Shown piece after piece: positions 1-8,463 of a DNA stretch of 64,000 nucleotides. This stretch comes from Candidatus Anstonellales archaeon. Lineage in GTDB: Archaea > Micrarchaeota > Micrarchaeia > Anstonellales > CG1-02-47-40. Position numbers and translations under genes: made by a program. Position 1 is the first letter of the stretch. Each line of letters opens with the position of its first letter. The notes below the pieces were generated by a model, which was given only the letters and a program-made list of their open reading frames with translations, had not been told where the DNA came from and made no database searches. The stretch spans positions 72,684 to 136,683 of the forward strand of contig JAWCQO010000001.1 in assembly GCA_038869735.1 (NCBI GenBank). The letters run 5' to 3'.

Positions 1-339
1 ATGGATATTTCTAACAAAGCCGATGCCAAGAGACGACGCATGCATGACTGCATATTCTGCCATGCTTTCATAAAATTTAGTAGGTGTTGGTGGCTGAGCA
101 GTAAGTATTAGGGCAACAGGTTCGACAATCATTTCTACTCTACCATAAATGATATCACCAACTGATATTTTGGATAGCATTTTTCGTCCAATTACGCTTA
201 TTCGTCTATTGGTGACTACAACCTTCCCAAAAAGAGCTGAGTATATCTTACCATCTGAAGAATAAGTACCTGGCCCTTCTGCAAATTCTTCTTCCACACC
301 TAGTTCCATTCCCGGAACAGCTTCCTTTTCAACTTCCAC
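1..339 (-). CDS. csl4: Exosome subunit Csl4, 5' part (cut by window edge)
   Basis: This leftward gene enters the window from the left edge, so only its first 113 codons are visible. The reading frame encodes an acidic start followed by PGMELGVEEEF and GTYSSDGKIYSALFG, the N-terminal domain of archaeal Csl4. A region running through RKMLSKISVGDIIYGRVEMI begins the S1-like RNA-binding part. Csl4 caps the archaeal RNA exosome and recruits RNA and DnaG. No ATG is available; the GTG at 339 follows an AAGGAGG Shine-Dalgarno by 9 nt, so I take it as the start. A TATA-like TATTTTAAGC lies near 373-382 on the minus strand. The exosome genes usually next to it are not in view. Confidence 0.88.
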   Translation of the reverse strand, partial: MEVEKEAVPGMELGVEEEFAEGPGTYSSDGKIYSALFGKVVVTNRRISVIGRKMLSKISVGDIIYGRVEMIVEPVALILTAQPPTPTKFYESMAEYAVMHASSLGIGFVRNIH

Positions 340-436
340 GCCACAAGCCCTCCTTAATAATCTTTACCAAAGCTTAAAATACAACCTTCTCTGCTTTCTA
401 AAATGAGAGCATAAAGGATTTAGTTTCTACCTATGC

Positions 437-447
437 TTATTTAAATA
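437..447 (+). promoter_or_regulatory. TATA box for the DUF373 gene
   Basis: TTATTTAAATA is centred about 28 bp before the ATG at 471. There is no Shine-Dalgarno between them. The spacing fits an archaeal promoter giving a leaderless or nearly leaderless transcript. Confidence 0.6.
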
Positions 448-470
448 GCTTTCTTCATTTTTTTAATTAT

Positions 471-1706
471 ATGTTTAAGAAATCCATTCTTGTACTTTGT
501 ATAGATAGAGACAACGATTTGTACGAAAAAGTAAAGATATCTGGTCCTGTCATTGGAAGGAAAAAAAACATTGAAGCCGCGATAAAACTTGCATTAGCAG
601 ATCCAGAGGATCCTGATACCAATGCTATTTTCAAAGCAGTATCCACCTATGATGAGCTGTCCGAGCAATACAACGTAGAGATTGCCACGCTTACTGGCAA
701 CAAACAGCTTGGTTTTGCAGCTGACAAACAAATATCTGAACAGCTGGAAAGGGTACTCTCAGAATTTCATGCTGATTCCTGTGTTTTTATTTCTGATGGC
801 GCTTCAGATGAGGAAATAATGCCCATAGTTAGGTCAAGGATAAAAATAGATTCGGTAAAGGTTCTCGTAATTAAGCAAGCAAAGGAATTGGAACAGACGT
901 ATTTTGTTTTACTTGAGAAGTTAAAGGATCCTTATTATGCTCGCCTTATATTTGGGATACCTGCACTGGTATTGCTAGTAGTTTCTGTTTCGACTTATCT
1001 TAATTGGGGCTGGCAACCGCTGGCTGCTTTGCTGGGACTTTATTTGCTTGCAAAAGGTCTTGGAATAGAGGAATCAGTATCCCGGATGTTTACAAAATTT
1101 AATTTTTCAGTTGAGAGGATGAGTTTGATTGTTTATCTTACCGCAGTACCGTTTTTCCTTTTCTCTTTATGGATAGCATATGAGGCGTATCTCAAGGCAA
1201 CTTCAAGTGGGTTGGAAGGAGTGAAGGTAACTGCATCTACACTAAAAAGCATGCTTGAGCTTTTTCCATGGGCTCTCTTGCTTGTTGTGTTTGGAAAAAT
1301 TATGGATTTGATGAGTGAAAAGAAGAAGTTTGAAATTCCAAAATACGGGCTTTATGCTATAAGCGTTACCATCTTGTGGTTCATTTTTTCTGTTGCAGTA
1401 CAGTGGGTCTTGAACATTGAACCGCCGTACGTCTATTTTTCAGATGTAATACTTGCAACTATTATTTCAGTGGCAGCCGCCTATTTCTCTATCAAAGTAA
1501 TCAAAAAGATAAAAGTAGATGTGATATCAAGAATGCGTCTTGAAAACAAAGAGGTGCTATCCGAGACCGGGTCGTATGTTGGCAGAATAATTGGCGTAGA
1601 CTCAAAGGAATCTGTGATTATTGTGGAATCTCCATTTGGACAGAGATTTCAGCTTCCCATAGATGCGATTTCCTCTATCGGAGATAGAGTGGTCGTAAAC
1701 TACTAA
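471..1706 (+). CDS. DUF373 family membrane protein
   Basis: The 411-residue protein matches the archaeal DUF373 pattern: a soluble N-terminal domain (about 1-150, starting MFKKSILVLCIDRDNDLYEKV) followed by several hydrophobic helices (about 155-350) and a short charged cytoplasmic tail ending at VVVNY. The function of the family is unknown. The start is the ATG that sits about 28 bp downstream of a TATA box without a leader. It is transcribed away from csl4 and ends 20 bp before the oppositely oriented tRNA-Tyr gene. Family assignment is from recognised sequence pattern only. Confidence 0.8.
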   Translation: MFKKSILVLCIDRDNDLYEKVKISGPVIGRKKNIEAAIKLALADPEDPDTNAIFKAVSTYDELSEQYNVEIATLTGNKQLGFAADKQISEQLERVLSEFHADSCVFISDGASDEEIMPIVRSRIKIDSVKVLVIKQAKELEQTYFVLLEKLKDPYYARLIFGIPALVLLVVSVSTYLNWGWQPLAALLGLYLLAKGLGIEESVSRMFTKFNFSVERMSLIVYLTAVPFFLFSLWIAYEAYLKATSSGLEGVKVTASTLKSMLELFPWALLLVVFGKIMDLMSEKKKFEIPKYGLYAISVTILWFIFSVAVQWVLNIEPPYVYFSDVILATIISVAAAYFSIKVIKKIKVDVISRMRLENKEVLSETGSYVGRIIGVDSKESVIIVESPFGQRFQLPIDAISSIGDRVVVNY

Positions 1707-1726
1707 TTTGGAAATAAAAAAAGAAA

Positions 1727-1880
1727 TCCCGCCAGTGTGATTTATTCTACATAGGGCCAAAGTTTCATCCTTAGTTTGTTTTGCCTTTATGTTATTGAAC
1801 ACACAACATTCTGGTTCCTGCTTTTGAAAAAGCAGTTACAAGCTACAGCCAGACGCTCTGCCAGATTGAGCTATGGCGGG
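1727..1880 (-). tRNA. tRNA-Tyr(GTA) with anticodon-loop intron and T-loop insert
   Basis: Read on the minus strand, the acceptor CCCGCCA (1880-1874) pairs with TGGCGGG (1734-1728), followed by discriminator A. C1-G72 is the archaeal tyrosine identity pair. The D-arm is GCTC/GAGC. The anticodon stem TCTGG/CCAGA encloses C-T-GTA-G, then a 27-nt intron between positions 37 and 38 that folds as CTGCTTTT/AAAAGCAG. The T-stem GTGTG/CACAC is split by a second insert of about 53 nt after TTCAA, with internal pairs CATA/TATG and GGC/GCC. Without both inserts a normal tRNA remains. A TATA element lies at 1907-1920. Confidence 0.9.
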
Positions 1881-1906
1881 ATTCCTACCTAAATTAAATG
1901 TGATAA

Positions 1907-1920
1907 CATATTTAAAAAAT
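1907..1920 (-). promoter_or_regulatory. TATA box for tRNA-Tyr
   Basis: On the minus strand this reads ATTTTTTAAATATG, centred about 33 bp upstream of the first tRNA-Tyr nucleotide. This is the usual position for an archaeal tRNA promoter. Confidence 0.5.
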
Positions 1921-2027
1921 AAACCTATAGGTTGAAGAAGTTACGGTTTCTTTTTGCTCTTGAAAGGATTAGTTCGTAAGAGGCAATAGAATTTAAATTT
2001 AGATAGTAAAATTATAAATCAGACATT

Positions 2028-2143
2028 GCCTCGGTGGTGTAGTGGTTAGCATTCTAGGCTGTCGATCTAGCGACCCGGGTTCAAAAAATGTTCAGCCTTC
2101 CTGAGAAAGGAGTAACGGATTTTTGAAAATCCCGGCCGAGGCG
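2028..2143 (+). tRNA. tRNA-Asp(GTC) with T-loop insert
   Basis: Acceptor GCCTCGG pairs with CCGAGGC and discriminator G follows. The anticodon stem CTAGG/TCTAG holds GTC at 2061-2063 with no intron there. The T-stem CCGGG (2075-2079) and CCCGG (2131-2135) are separated by TTCAAA, a 44-nt insert (about 2086-2129) and T60. The insert contains a CCTT/AAGG hairpin. Its last bases include TTGAA, complementary to TTCAA of the T-loop, just before the distal T-stem. Removing it restores TTCAAAT. The exact splice point is ambiguous by 1-3 nt because of flanking A runs. An AT-rich TATA-like element lies near 1990-2000. Confidence 0.9.
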
Positions 2144-2467
2144 TCGATTTCTTTTATTTTGGAGCGTTGAATAAGAATCAAGTGAAAAGGTTTAAGGTGG
2201 AATTAAGAATTTAAACGGCTCGTTCAGATATCTCTGCTCAAAGATTTTATCAGCAGATGCTTAGACGCCTTGCGTTTTTCTCAAATATTAGTTCCTTTGG
2301 CTGGAAATAAGGATTAACCATTCGTTCTACCAGATGGATAAAAAAAGCCTTAACTATTGCAACAAATAAGTAAACGGCTTAGGAGTGTAAACGGTCACAA
2401 GAAGTCGGTTTGATATCTAAAATGCTTTTTTAAAGATTGTTGATAATATTTTGTGTAGGTGGTGTAA
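2144..2467. other. Non-coding 324-bp gap between tRNA-Asp and a secreted-protein gene
   Basis: No convincing ORF is present on either strand. The visible structure is a TCTGCT/AGCAGA hairpin around 2236-2262, a CCAT/ATGG hairpin near 2318-2337, and three copies of TAAACGG (near 2212, 2371 and 2388). A TATA-like TTTTTTAAA near 2427-2436 could serve the gene starting at 2468. I found no box C/D pair, H/ACA pattern or tRNA arm. It could hold an unrecognised small RNA or a decayed gene. Confidence 0.4.
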
Positions 2468-3877
2468 TTGGTTTTTAAGAAATCATTTTTTGTTTTATTA
2501 GTTAGTATGATGTTTTTTGCAACATTATTTTCTTTTTCTATAAACGAATTTCTTGAAAAAAATACGGAACCTTCTGATTTAATCGAAAAAATTCCTCTTA
2601 TGAGTAATGAGTCCTCTCTTGTACTTATAAAAATAAATGGGAAAGAGACGTACATTTATTCTCAAGACATAGGCGGTGCGCTGGAATCTGTGGATGAAAT
2701 AAAAAAAGCACTTATTAATGATGCGTATCTAAAACGGGGTTATCAAGGCGTTGTTGGAAGGGCATTAAGTTCTCTGAGAAAGTTTAGAAGCGGAAAAGAG
2801 GATTTAGAAGGAAGATGCGATAGATATTTGGGGGTAGACAAAAAGCCATGTAAAGATAAAGAGAGTTGCTTGGTTGCTTGCTTTGCTGTTCCTCTCTGCA
2901 GTGGTGTAATTAATGCAAATGGGTTTTGGGAAGCGATGCTTGATTATACGCAAAAAAAAGACAGGTTGAACAATGAACTTTATGAAGCTGAAAAGATACT
3001 TGAAAACTTTGAGGAATCAAAACTTGAAGAACTCGTTTCAAGGCTCAACAACATCATTTCAATTTCAAGTAACTTGTCTCAGAATGGAATTTTTCTAAAC
3101 CGAACTGATCCTGGTTGCGATAGATTTGATTCCAGATGCTTTGAGTATTGTCCAAAAATAAATTACTCGACAGAAGAACTGGTAGCTTCAAAAAATGAGC
3201 TTGGAGCTTTGAGGGTCCTCTTCCTAAGCTCCGCAGAACAAGAGGAGAGGGCAGTAAAGATTGCACAAAAAACTGCCGAACAAAAGAAATATTTTGAAGA
3301 GAGGATAGAGAAGTTTTCTAAATTAAAAGATTCTGTATCGAAGAGGATTCAAAAAATAGTTAATGCATCAGATGAAATATTGAGAAATTTAACTTCACAA
3401 GAACTCGTAGATGGAAAGGCAAATCTCTCTGCAATAGGGGATGAGATTTTGGCTCTTGGTAGGGAGGGGGATTATAGGCAGGCATTTGGAAAGGAAGATG
3501 AGTTCGAAGCTCTTGCTTCCAACGTGGAAAGGAAAATAGAAGAGTTAAAGTTAAGGTATTCTAATCTAATTAAAAGATATGAGGAGATTTCAAAAAAGTA
3601 TGCTTCAGAGGCTAGGTTCATCGAACCTGGCTCAGAAATTGAGGAGTTGTACCTCTCAATATCCAAAAGCCTCTCTTCAAGAATAAACAACTCAGAGATA
3701 GATATGAAATTGGCGGATATTGATAACCTTGACGCAAAATTAAACAAGATTATTTCAGAGGCGGCATTATCGGGAAAAAGCGTTGAGGCAGGTCAAGTTA
3801 CTGGTAATTATTGTCCTCTTCCCATTGCTATTCTACTTTTAGGATTTGTTGGAGCATTGTATAGTCTCAGACGCTAA
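2468..3877 (+). CDS. Secreted, membrane-anchored coiled-coil protein of unknown function
   Basis: The 469-residue product starts with a signal-like helix (FFVLLVSMMFFATLFSFS). A Cys-rich stretch follows near residues 115-150 (CDRYLG, CKDKESC, ACFAVPLC), then long charged, probably coiled-coil segments. It ends in one transmembrane helix and a basic tail (IAILLLGFVGALYSLRR). This topology suggests a surface protein anchored at its C-terminus. No ATG is available at the right place; the TTG at 2468 is preceded by a GGTGGTG Shine-Dalgarno-like element. The family was not recognised. It stands alone before the serine cluster, 15 bp upstream of the aminotransferase. Confidence 0.65.
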   Translation: MVFKKSFFVLLVSMMFFATLFSFSINEFLEKNTEPSDLIEKIPLMSNESSLVLIKINGKETYIYSQDIGGALESVDEIKKALINDAYLKRGYQGVVGRALSSLRKFRSGKEDLEGRCDRYLGVDKKPCKDKESCLVACFAVPLCSGVINANGFWEAMLDYTQKKDRLNNELYEAEKILENFEESKLEELVSRLNNIISISSNLSQNGIFLNRTDPGCDRFDSRCFEYCPKINYSTEELVASKNELGALRVLFLSSAEQEERAVKIAQKTAEQKKYFEERIEKFSKLKDSVSKRIQKIVNASDEILRNLTSQELVDGKANLSAIGDEILALGREGDYRQAFGKEDEFEALASNVERKIEELKLRYSNLIKRYEEISKKYASEARFIEPGSEIEELYLSISKSLSSRINNSEIDMKLADIDNLDAKLNKIISEAALSGKSVEAGQVTGNYCPLPIAILLLGFVGALYSLRR

Positions 3878-3892
3878 CGGTGATGCGAAGGT

Positions 3893-4960
3893 ATGAGCGA
3901 ACCACTTCTCCTTACTCCTGGTCCAGTGTGGTTGCACCCAAAAATAAGAGAAGCAATGTCAAAACAGATAATATACCATAGAGGAAGAGAGATAGAAGAA
4001 CTGATAAGTGGTCTTGTTAGTTACATTAAGAAAAACATGAACTGCCAAGATGCCTTTGTGCTTACTGGCTCTGGAACTACCGGTTGGGAATTTGCGTTTG
4101 CGAATTTGTGCAAAAAAGACGAGAAGATACTCTGCCTCTCAAACGGACATTTTGGGGAGAAGCTTGCAAAAGCTGCAAGTTATTTCGGAAATGTGATTGG
4201 ATATAACCTAGAAGCAAACAAAGGATGGAGTTTGGAAAGAGCAAAGGAGAAGATTGATGAAGCTTCTGACGCAACTCTTTTTGCGATGGTTTATAATGAG
4301 ACAAGCACAGGTGTTGCAAATCACGCAAAGGATGTCTTCTCTTATGCAAAAAATAAAGGGATGATTACTATATGCGATGCTATATCTGCTTGGGGAGCAA
4401 TGGAACTTGACATGCAGTCCTTTGGCATAGATTTCTGCATAAGTGCTTCCCAAAAGGCACTTGGAGCTTCGCCTGGACTTGCAATTGTAGGAGTCTCTCA
4501 GGAAGCCATGGAAAGGGCGCTTTCAAACAAAAGTACCTCATATTACCTTGATATGAAGATACATGCAGAGAATATGAAAAAATTTCAGACCCCTAATACG
4601 CCAGCAATAAGCTTAATGTATGGGTTGCAGGCTGCTTTTGAACTTTGTGAAGAAAGAGGAGGAATGAGCGCAAATATTGAGAGACACAGAAGAGGGGGGG
4701 AGATGGCAAGACGATTTGTAAAGGATATTGGATATGAGGTCTTTGCCGAAGAAGGATTTTATTCAAATACCATAACTGCATTTTTGCTTGAAAATGCGGA
4801 TGAGGTGAGACGAAAGTTATACGAAGAGAGGAATATCGTCACTGCGCGAGATTTTGGGGCTTATAGGGGAAGGTTATTTAGAATATGCCACATAGGAAAT
4901 TTCACAGAAGTGGATTTAGGGAAGGCGTTTGAAGCTATAAGAGAAATTTTAGGAAGATGA
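3893..4960 (+). CDS. Class V (AGXT-like) PLP aminotransferase
   Basis: The 355-residue protein has the alanine-glyoxylate/serine-pyruvate aminotransferase pattern: N-terminal LLTPGPVWLHP, the PLP-phosphate motif TGSGTTGWE (58-66), Asp162 in CDAISAWG, and the Schiff-base Lys188 in ISASQKALGASPG. It overlaps the start of a serA-like gene by 4 bp, which itself abuts serS, so serine metabolism is the likely context. In methanogens a broad-specificity class V enzyme acts as phosphoserine aminotransferase; by analogy this enzyme may convert 3-phosphohydroxypyruvate to phosphoserine. A serine-glyoxylate or alanine-glyoxylate role cannot be excluded from sequence. Confidence 0.85.
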   Translation: MSEPLLLTPGPVWLHPKIREAMSKQIIYHRGREIEELISGLVSYIKKNMNCQDAFVLTGSGTTGWEFAFANLCKKDEKILCLSNGHFGEKLAKAASYFGNVIGYNLEANKGWSLERAKEKIDEASDATLFAMVYNETSTGVANHAKDVFSYAKNKGMITICDAISAWGAMELDMQSFGIDFCISASQKALGASPGLAIVGVSQEAMERALSNKSTSYYLDMKIHAENMKKFQTPNTPAISLMYGLQAAFELCEERGGMSANIERHRRGGEMARRFVKDIGYEVFAEEGFYSNTITAFLLENADEVRRKLYEERNIVTARDFGAYRGRLFRICHIGNFTEVDLGKAFEAIREILGR

Positions 4961-5880
4961 TTACCACTTTAAAGTCTTTCTATTCTAATTTTAGTTATAT
5001 GCCGACTATAGTCGTTGCAGATGAAATGGAAGAAGATGTATTAGAAATGCTAAGTGGAGTTGGAAAAATAGTTTATAAACCATCCAACATTGGGGTTGCT
5101 TTAACTGATGCAGATGCGCTTGTTGTTAGGAGTGCTACACGAGTAACCAGAGAACTTGTAGAGAATTGCAAAAAACTAAAAGTAGTTGCACGGGCAGGGG
5201 TGGGACTTGATAATATTGACATAGAAAGTTGCGAGAAGAAAGGCATAAAGGTATTTAACACTCCCGGTTCCTCAACTGAAGCTGTCGCTGAACTTACAAT
5301 AGGATTGATGATTTGTGCTTGTAGAAACGTTGGCAAAGCACATTTTGGAATGAAAAATGGAAAGTGGGAAAAGAAAAAGCTAACCGGCTTTGAAATTGAA
5401 GGAAAAACTCTTGGAATAATAGGATATGGAAGAATTGGGAAAGCCGTAGCAGAAAAGGCTGTTGCTCTTGGGATGAGAGTGATTGCGTCTGACCCTACTG
5501 CAAAAAACGATGCTTATGCAAGAATAGTCTCTTTTCAGGAACTTTTGAAAGAGTCGGACATAATATCATTGCACTGTAACTTAACTGATGCAACAAAAGG
5601 AATGATAAATAAAGAGGCAATTGAAATGATGCGAAATGGAGTGGTGATATTAAACCTGGCCCGCGGCGAACTTATAAATGAAGATGCATTGTATGATGGA
5701 TGCAAATCTGGAAAAATTTATGCTGTCGCTCTTGACGTCTATTCAGCCGAACCTTATAAGGGGAAGTTACTAGAATTAGACAACATTATATTCACTCCCC
5801 ATATCGGAGCCTCTACTCAAGAAGCTCAAAAAAAAATTGGAGTAGAACTTGTGCATAAATTAAAGCAGGAGTTAGGGTAA
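4957..5880 (+). CDS. serA: D-3-phosphoglycerate dehydrogenase (short form)
   Basis: This is a 307-residue D-isomer-specific 2-hydroxyacid dehydrogenase. It shows the NAD-binding motif GIIGYGRIGKAVAEKA, the catalytic-domain signature NLARGELINEDAL, and the catalytic His in FTPHIGAST near the C-terminus. SerA catalyses the first step of serine synthesis from 3-phosphoglycerate. The C-terminal ACT regulatory domain of longer SerA enzymes is missing, so serine feedback control is not expected. ATG 4957 overlaps the aminotransferase stop (ATGA). An internal ATG at 4999 gives MPTIVVADEM, which is closer to the usual start of the family; neither has a good Shine-Dalgarno. Confidence 0.85.
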   Translation: MITTLKSFYSNFSYMPTIVVADEMEEDVLEMLSGVGKIVYKPSNIGVALTDADALVVRSATRVTRELVENCKKLKVVARAGVGLDNIDIESCEKKGIKVFNTPGSSTEAVAELTIGLMICACRNVGKAHFGMKNGKWEKKKLTGFEIEGKTLGIIGYGRIGKAVAEKAVALGMRVIASDPTAKNDAYARIVSFQELLKESDIISLHCNLTDATKGMINKEAIEMMRNGVVILNLARGELINEDALYDGCKSGKIYAVALDVYSAEPYKGKLLELDNIIFTPHIGASTQEAQKKIGVELVHKLKQELG

Positions 5881-5882
5881 AC

Positions 5883-7151
5883 ATGCCAACACTGAAGCAG
5901 ATTAGAGAAAACGCAGAAGAATTCTTTCAAGGACTGACAAAGAGGGGGATGGATACAGACATCATAAAAAAATTGCTTGAAATAGACAAACGATGGAGAA
6001 AAGAGAAGGCTGAGCTTGATTTGCTGAGAGCAAAGAAAAACGAATTTTCAAAAATGATTGCTCAAGCAAAGAGCAAGGGTGAAATAATAGAAAAAGAGCT
6101 TGAACTGATGAAGAAGAATTCTGAAGAGATAACTCAACTTGAAAGAGAGATTAGGACAATAGAATCAAAAATAGAGGAAATTTTACTTCTTATTCCGAAT
6201 ATGCCTCATAACAGCGTCCCTCTGGGAAATAGCTCTGAAGAAAATGTGGTTGTAAGGGAGGGACCTCAAAAACCAAAAAAGGATTCAAAAAGCGTTGTCC
6301 CACACTATGACTTACTCACAAAACATAGGCTTATCGACTTTGAAAGAGGAGCAAAGTTAGCTGGACACCGGTTTGCTTTTCTTAGAGGGAAGATAGCGCG
6401 TCTGGAAAGGGCTCTTTCTAATTTTATGGTGGAATGTGCAGTTGGCAGAGGATACACTGAGTATTGGGTTCCATATCTTGTTGGAAAAAAAGCAATGATT
6501 GGAAGTGGACACCTTCCAAAGTTTTCTAAGGAAGTTTATAAGTGTAGCGAAGATGAGCTTTATCTCATTCCCACGGCAGAAGTACCACTTGTCAATCTCT
6601 TTGCCGATGAAATTTTAGATGAAGAGGATTTGCCAGTTAAGATATGCGCATTTAGTCCATGTTTCAGAAGAGAAGCGGGAGAGTACCAAAAGGACATAAA
6701 AGGTTTCATTCGCCAACACCAGTTTGACAAGGTTGAGTTAGTAAAATTCTGCTTGCCGGATGAATCTTACAAGGAATTAGAAAGCATGGTGAAAGATGCT
6801 GAGTCTGTTTTGCAAAGGCTCGGATTACCTTATAGAGTTGTTGAGCTTTGTACCGGCGATTTAGGCTTTGCATCTGCAAAAACTTATGATTTGGAAGTTT
6901 GGATTCCGTCTCAGGACAAATATAGAGAGGTATCATCTTGTTCAAACTGCACTGACTTTCAGTCAATAAGAGCTAATATCAAGTTTTGGAGAAAGGGAAA
7001 GCCGGAATATGTTCACACTTTAAATGGAAGTGGAATTGCAGTTGGAAGGACGCTTGTTGCACTAGTCGAAAATTTTCAGGATGAGGATGGAATTGATATT
7101 CCAAAACCGTTGCAGGATTTTATGCAGTGCGAAAGAATAGAATGGGAATAA
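5883..7151 (+). CDS. serS: Seryl-tRNA synthetase
   Basis: The 422-residue protein begins with the long antiparallel coiled-coil arm of SerRS (about residues 30-110), which contacts the tRNA-Ser variable arm. A class II catalytic core follows, with motif 2 FRREAGEYQKDIKGFIRQH and motif 3 NGSGIAVGRTLVALVEN. It is the common (bacterial/archaeal) SerRS type, not the rare methanogen type. It lies 2 bp after serA, so serine synthesis and serine charging seem to be co-transcribed. The ATG at 5883 is the only sensible start. Confidence 0.95.
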   Translation: MPTLKQIRENAEEFFQGLTKRGMDTDIIKKLLEIDKRWRKEKAELDLLRAKKNEFSKMIAQAKSKGEIIEKELELMKKNSEEITQLEREIRTIESKIEEILLLIPNMPHNSVPLGNSSEENVVVREGPQKPKKDSKSVVPHYDLLTKHRLIDFERGAKLAGHRFAFLRGKIARLERALSNFMVECAVGRGYTEYWVPYLVGKKAMIGSGHLPKFSKEVYKCSEDELYLIPTAEVPLVNLFADEILDEEDLPVKICAFSPCFRREAGEYQKDIKGFIRQHQFDKVELVKFCLPDESYKELESMVKDAESVLQRLGLPYRVVELCTGDLGFASAKTYDLEVWIPSQDKYREVSSCSNCTDFQSIRANIKFWRKGKPEYVHTLNGSGIAVGRTLVALVENFQDEDGIDIPKPLQDFMQCERIEWE

Positions 7152-7167
7152 TTGGGTGCTTGGCCTT

Positions 7168-8463
7168 ATGAGCACAAAAGATAGGTGGTCGGGCAGTTTA
7201 GAGTTTATAATTGCTGCGATAGGTTCTGCTGTTGGTATCGGCAACATTTGGAGATTTCCATATATAATGGGACAGAATGGAATGTTGGCATTTTTAGTTC
7301 CATACACAGTCTGCTTGATTGTGATTGGAGTGCCACTGCTTATGCTTGAGATAGGAGCTGGGCTGTATTTTAGGGTCTCTTATTTAGAAGTTTTAAAGAA
7401 GATTGGGTTCCCCCAGAGCCTTGGAATTTTTACACTTTTGGTAGTGTTCTTTATTTTGAGCTATTACGTCGTTATTACAAGCTGGATGTTGTTTTATGCA
7501 TTCGGTTTTTTTACTGGTCTAGACGTGAATTTTGGGATTATATCAGGAAGTTATATATCTGTCCCATTTTTCCTTGCGACTATCTTTCTCCTTTACGTAG
7601 TGATGTCACTTGGAATAAAAAAAGGAATTGAGCCAGCTGTCATGGTGTTTGTTCCTATTCTCGCTTTGCTATTAGTGGTGATAACCGCATATATGTTGAT
7701 AATGATGCCTCAGACCATAGAGAAAACGCTTGAAAAAATTGAATTGGATATGGAATATTTTATGAGTCCTCGAACGTGGCTTTTTGCTTCTGCTCAAGTA
7801 GTATTTTCACTTTCGATAGGCATGGGATTGATGCTTACTTATGGTGCCTATGTAAAGGATAGATTAGACCTAAAAAAGTCTGCGCTGACGATATGTTTAG
7901 GAGACTTGACAGTATCACTTCTTTCAGTGTTTATAATATTTCCACTTGCATTCCTATCTGGTACTTCGATAGAAGAAGGAGCACTTTTATCAATGGAAGC
8001 GCTTCCAGTCATTTTTGGAATGATGCCGTTTGGTAAATTTGTGGGAGGTATTTTTTTTCTTCTTGTATTTATAGCAGCATTTACTTCGGCAATTTCCATG
8101 GCCGAGATGGGTATTCACTCGTTTGATAGTAAACTGAAACTTTCAAGACAGAAAGCGGTCGAGTATTTTCTTCTTGCACTTTTGTTAGTGAGTAGTGTAG
8201 TGCTATTGAGTTATTCGCCTCTCAACTTATCACTGTTTGGAAAACCTATCCTGGACTTATTTGATGTTATATTTGGCACAATGCTTTCGCCTTTGTCCGC
8301 ATTTTTAGTTTTGGTTGCGCTAGCTCATTATTGGGATATAAAAAGGTTCTTACTGCTGGCAGGAATAATGAATAGAACTCTGTCGAGAATACTTGAGTAT
8401 ATTCTAAAATGGGTCTCTCCGGCTATTCTTATACTGCTTTTTAGTTACGGGATTACTCATTAA
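7168..8463 (+). CDS. Sodium:neurotransmitter symporter (NSS/SNF) family transporter
   Basis: The product has the NSS hallmark near its start: RWSGSLEFIIAAIGSAVGIGNIWRFPY, with the unwound TM1 substrate and sodium site. About eleven hydrophobic helices follow. At about 431 residues it is close to the size of prokaryotic LeuT-like members. It probably imports amino acids with sodium. A GTG at 7156 in frame would add four residues; I prefer the ATG at 7168, which begins MSTKDRW and follows a GGGTG element. It follows serS by 16 bp, so it may belong to the serine operon, but the substrate is unknown. Confidence 0.9.
   Translation: MSTKDRWSGSLEFIIAAIGSAVGIGNIWRFPYIMGQNGMLAFLVPYTVCLIVIGVPLLMLEIGAGLYFRVSYLEVLKKIGFPQSLGIFTLLVVFFILSYYVVITSWMLFYAFGFFTGLDVNFGIISGSYISVPFFLATIFLLYVVMSLGIKKGIEPAVMVFVPILALLLVVITAYMLIMMPQTIEKTLEKIELDMEYFMSPRTWLFASAQVVFSLSIGMGLMLTYGAYVKDRLDLKKSALTICLGDLTVSLLSVFIIFPLAFLSGTSIEEGALLSMEALPVIFGMMPFGKFVGGIFFLLVFIAAFTSAISMAEMGIHSFDSKLKLSRQKAVEYFLLALLLVSSVVLLSYSPLNLSLFGKPILDLFDVIFGTMLSPLSAFLVLVALAHYWDIKRFLLLAGIMNRTLSRILEYILKWVSPAILILLFSYGITH

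Noticed and set aside
1727-1880. Interrupted tRNA genes as pseudogenes
   Set aside because: Acceptor, D, anticodon and T stems are complementary across all inserts visible in full, identity elements (C1-G72 in Tyr, G-1 in His) are kept, and promoters are present.
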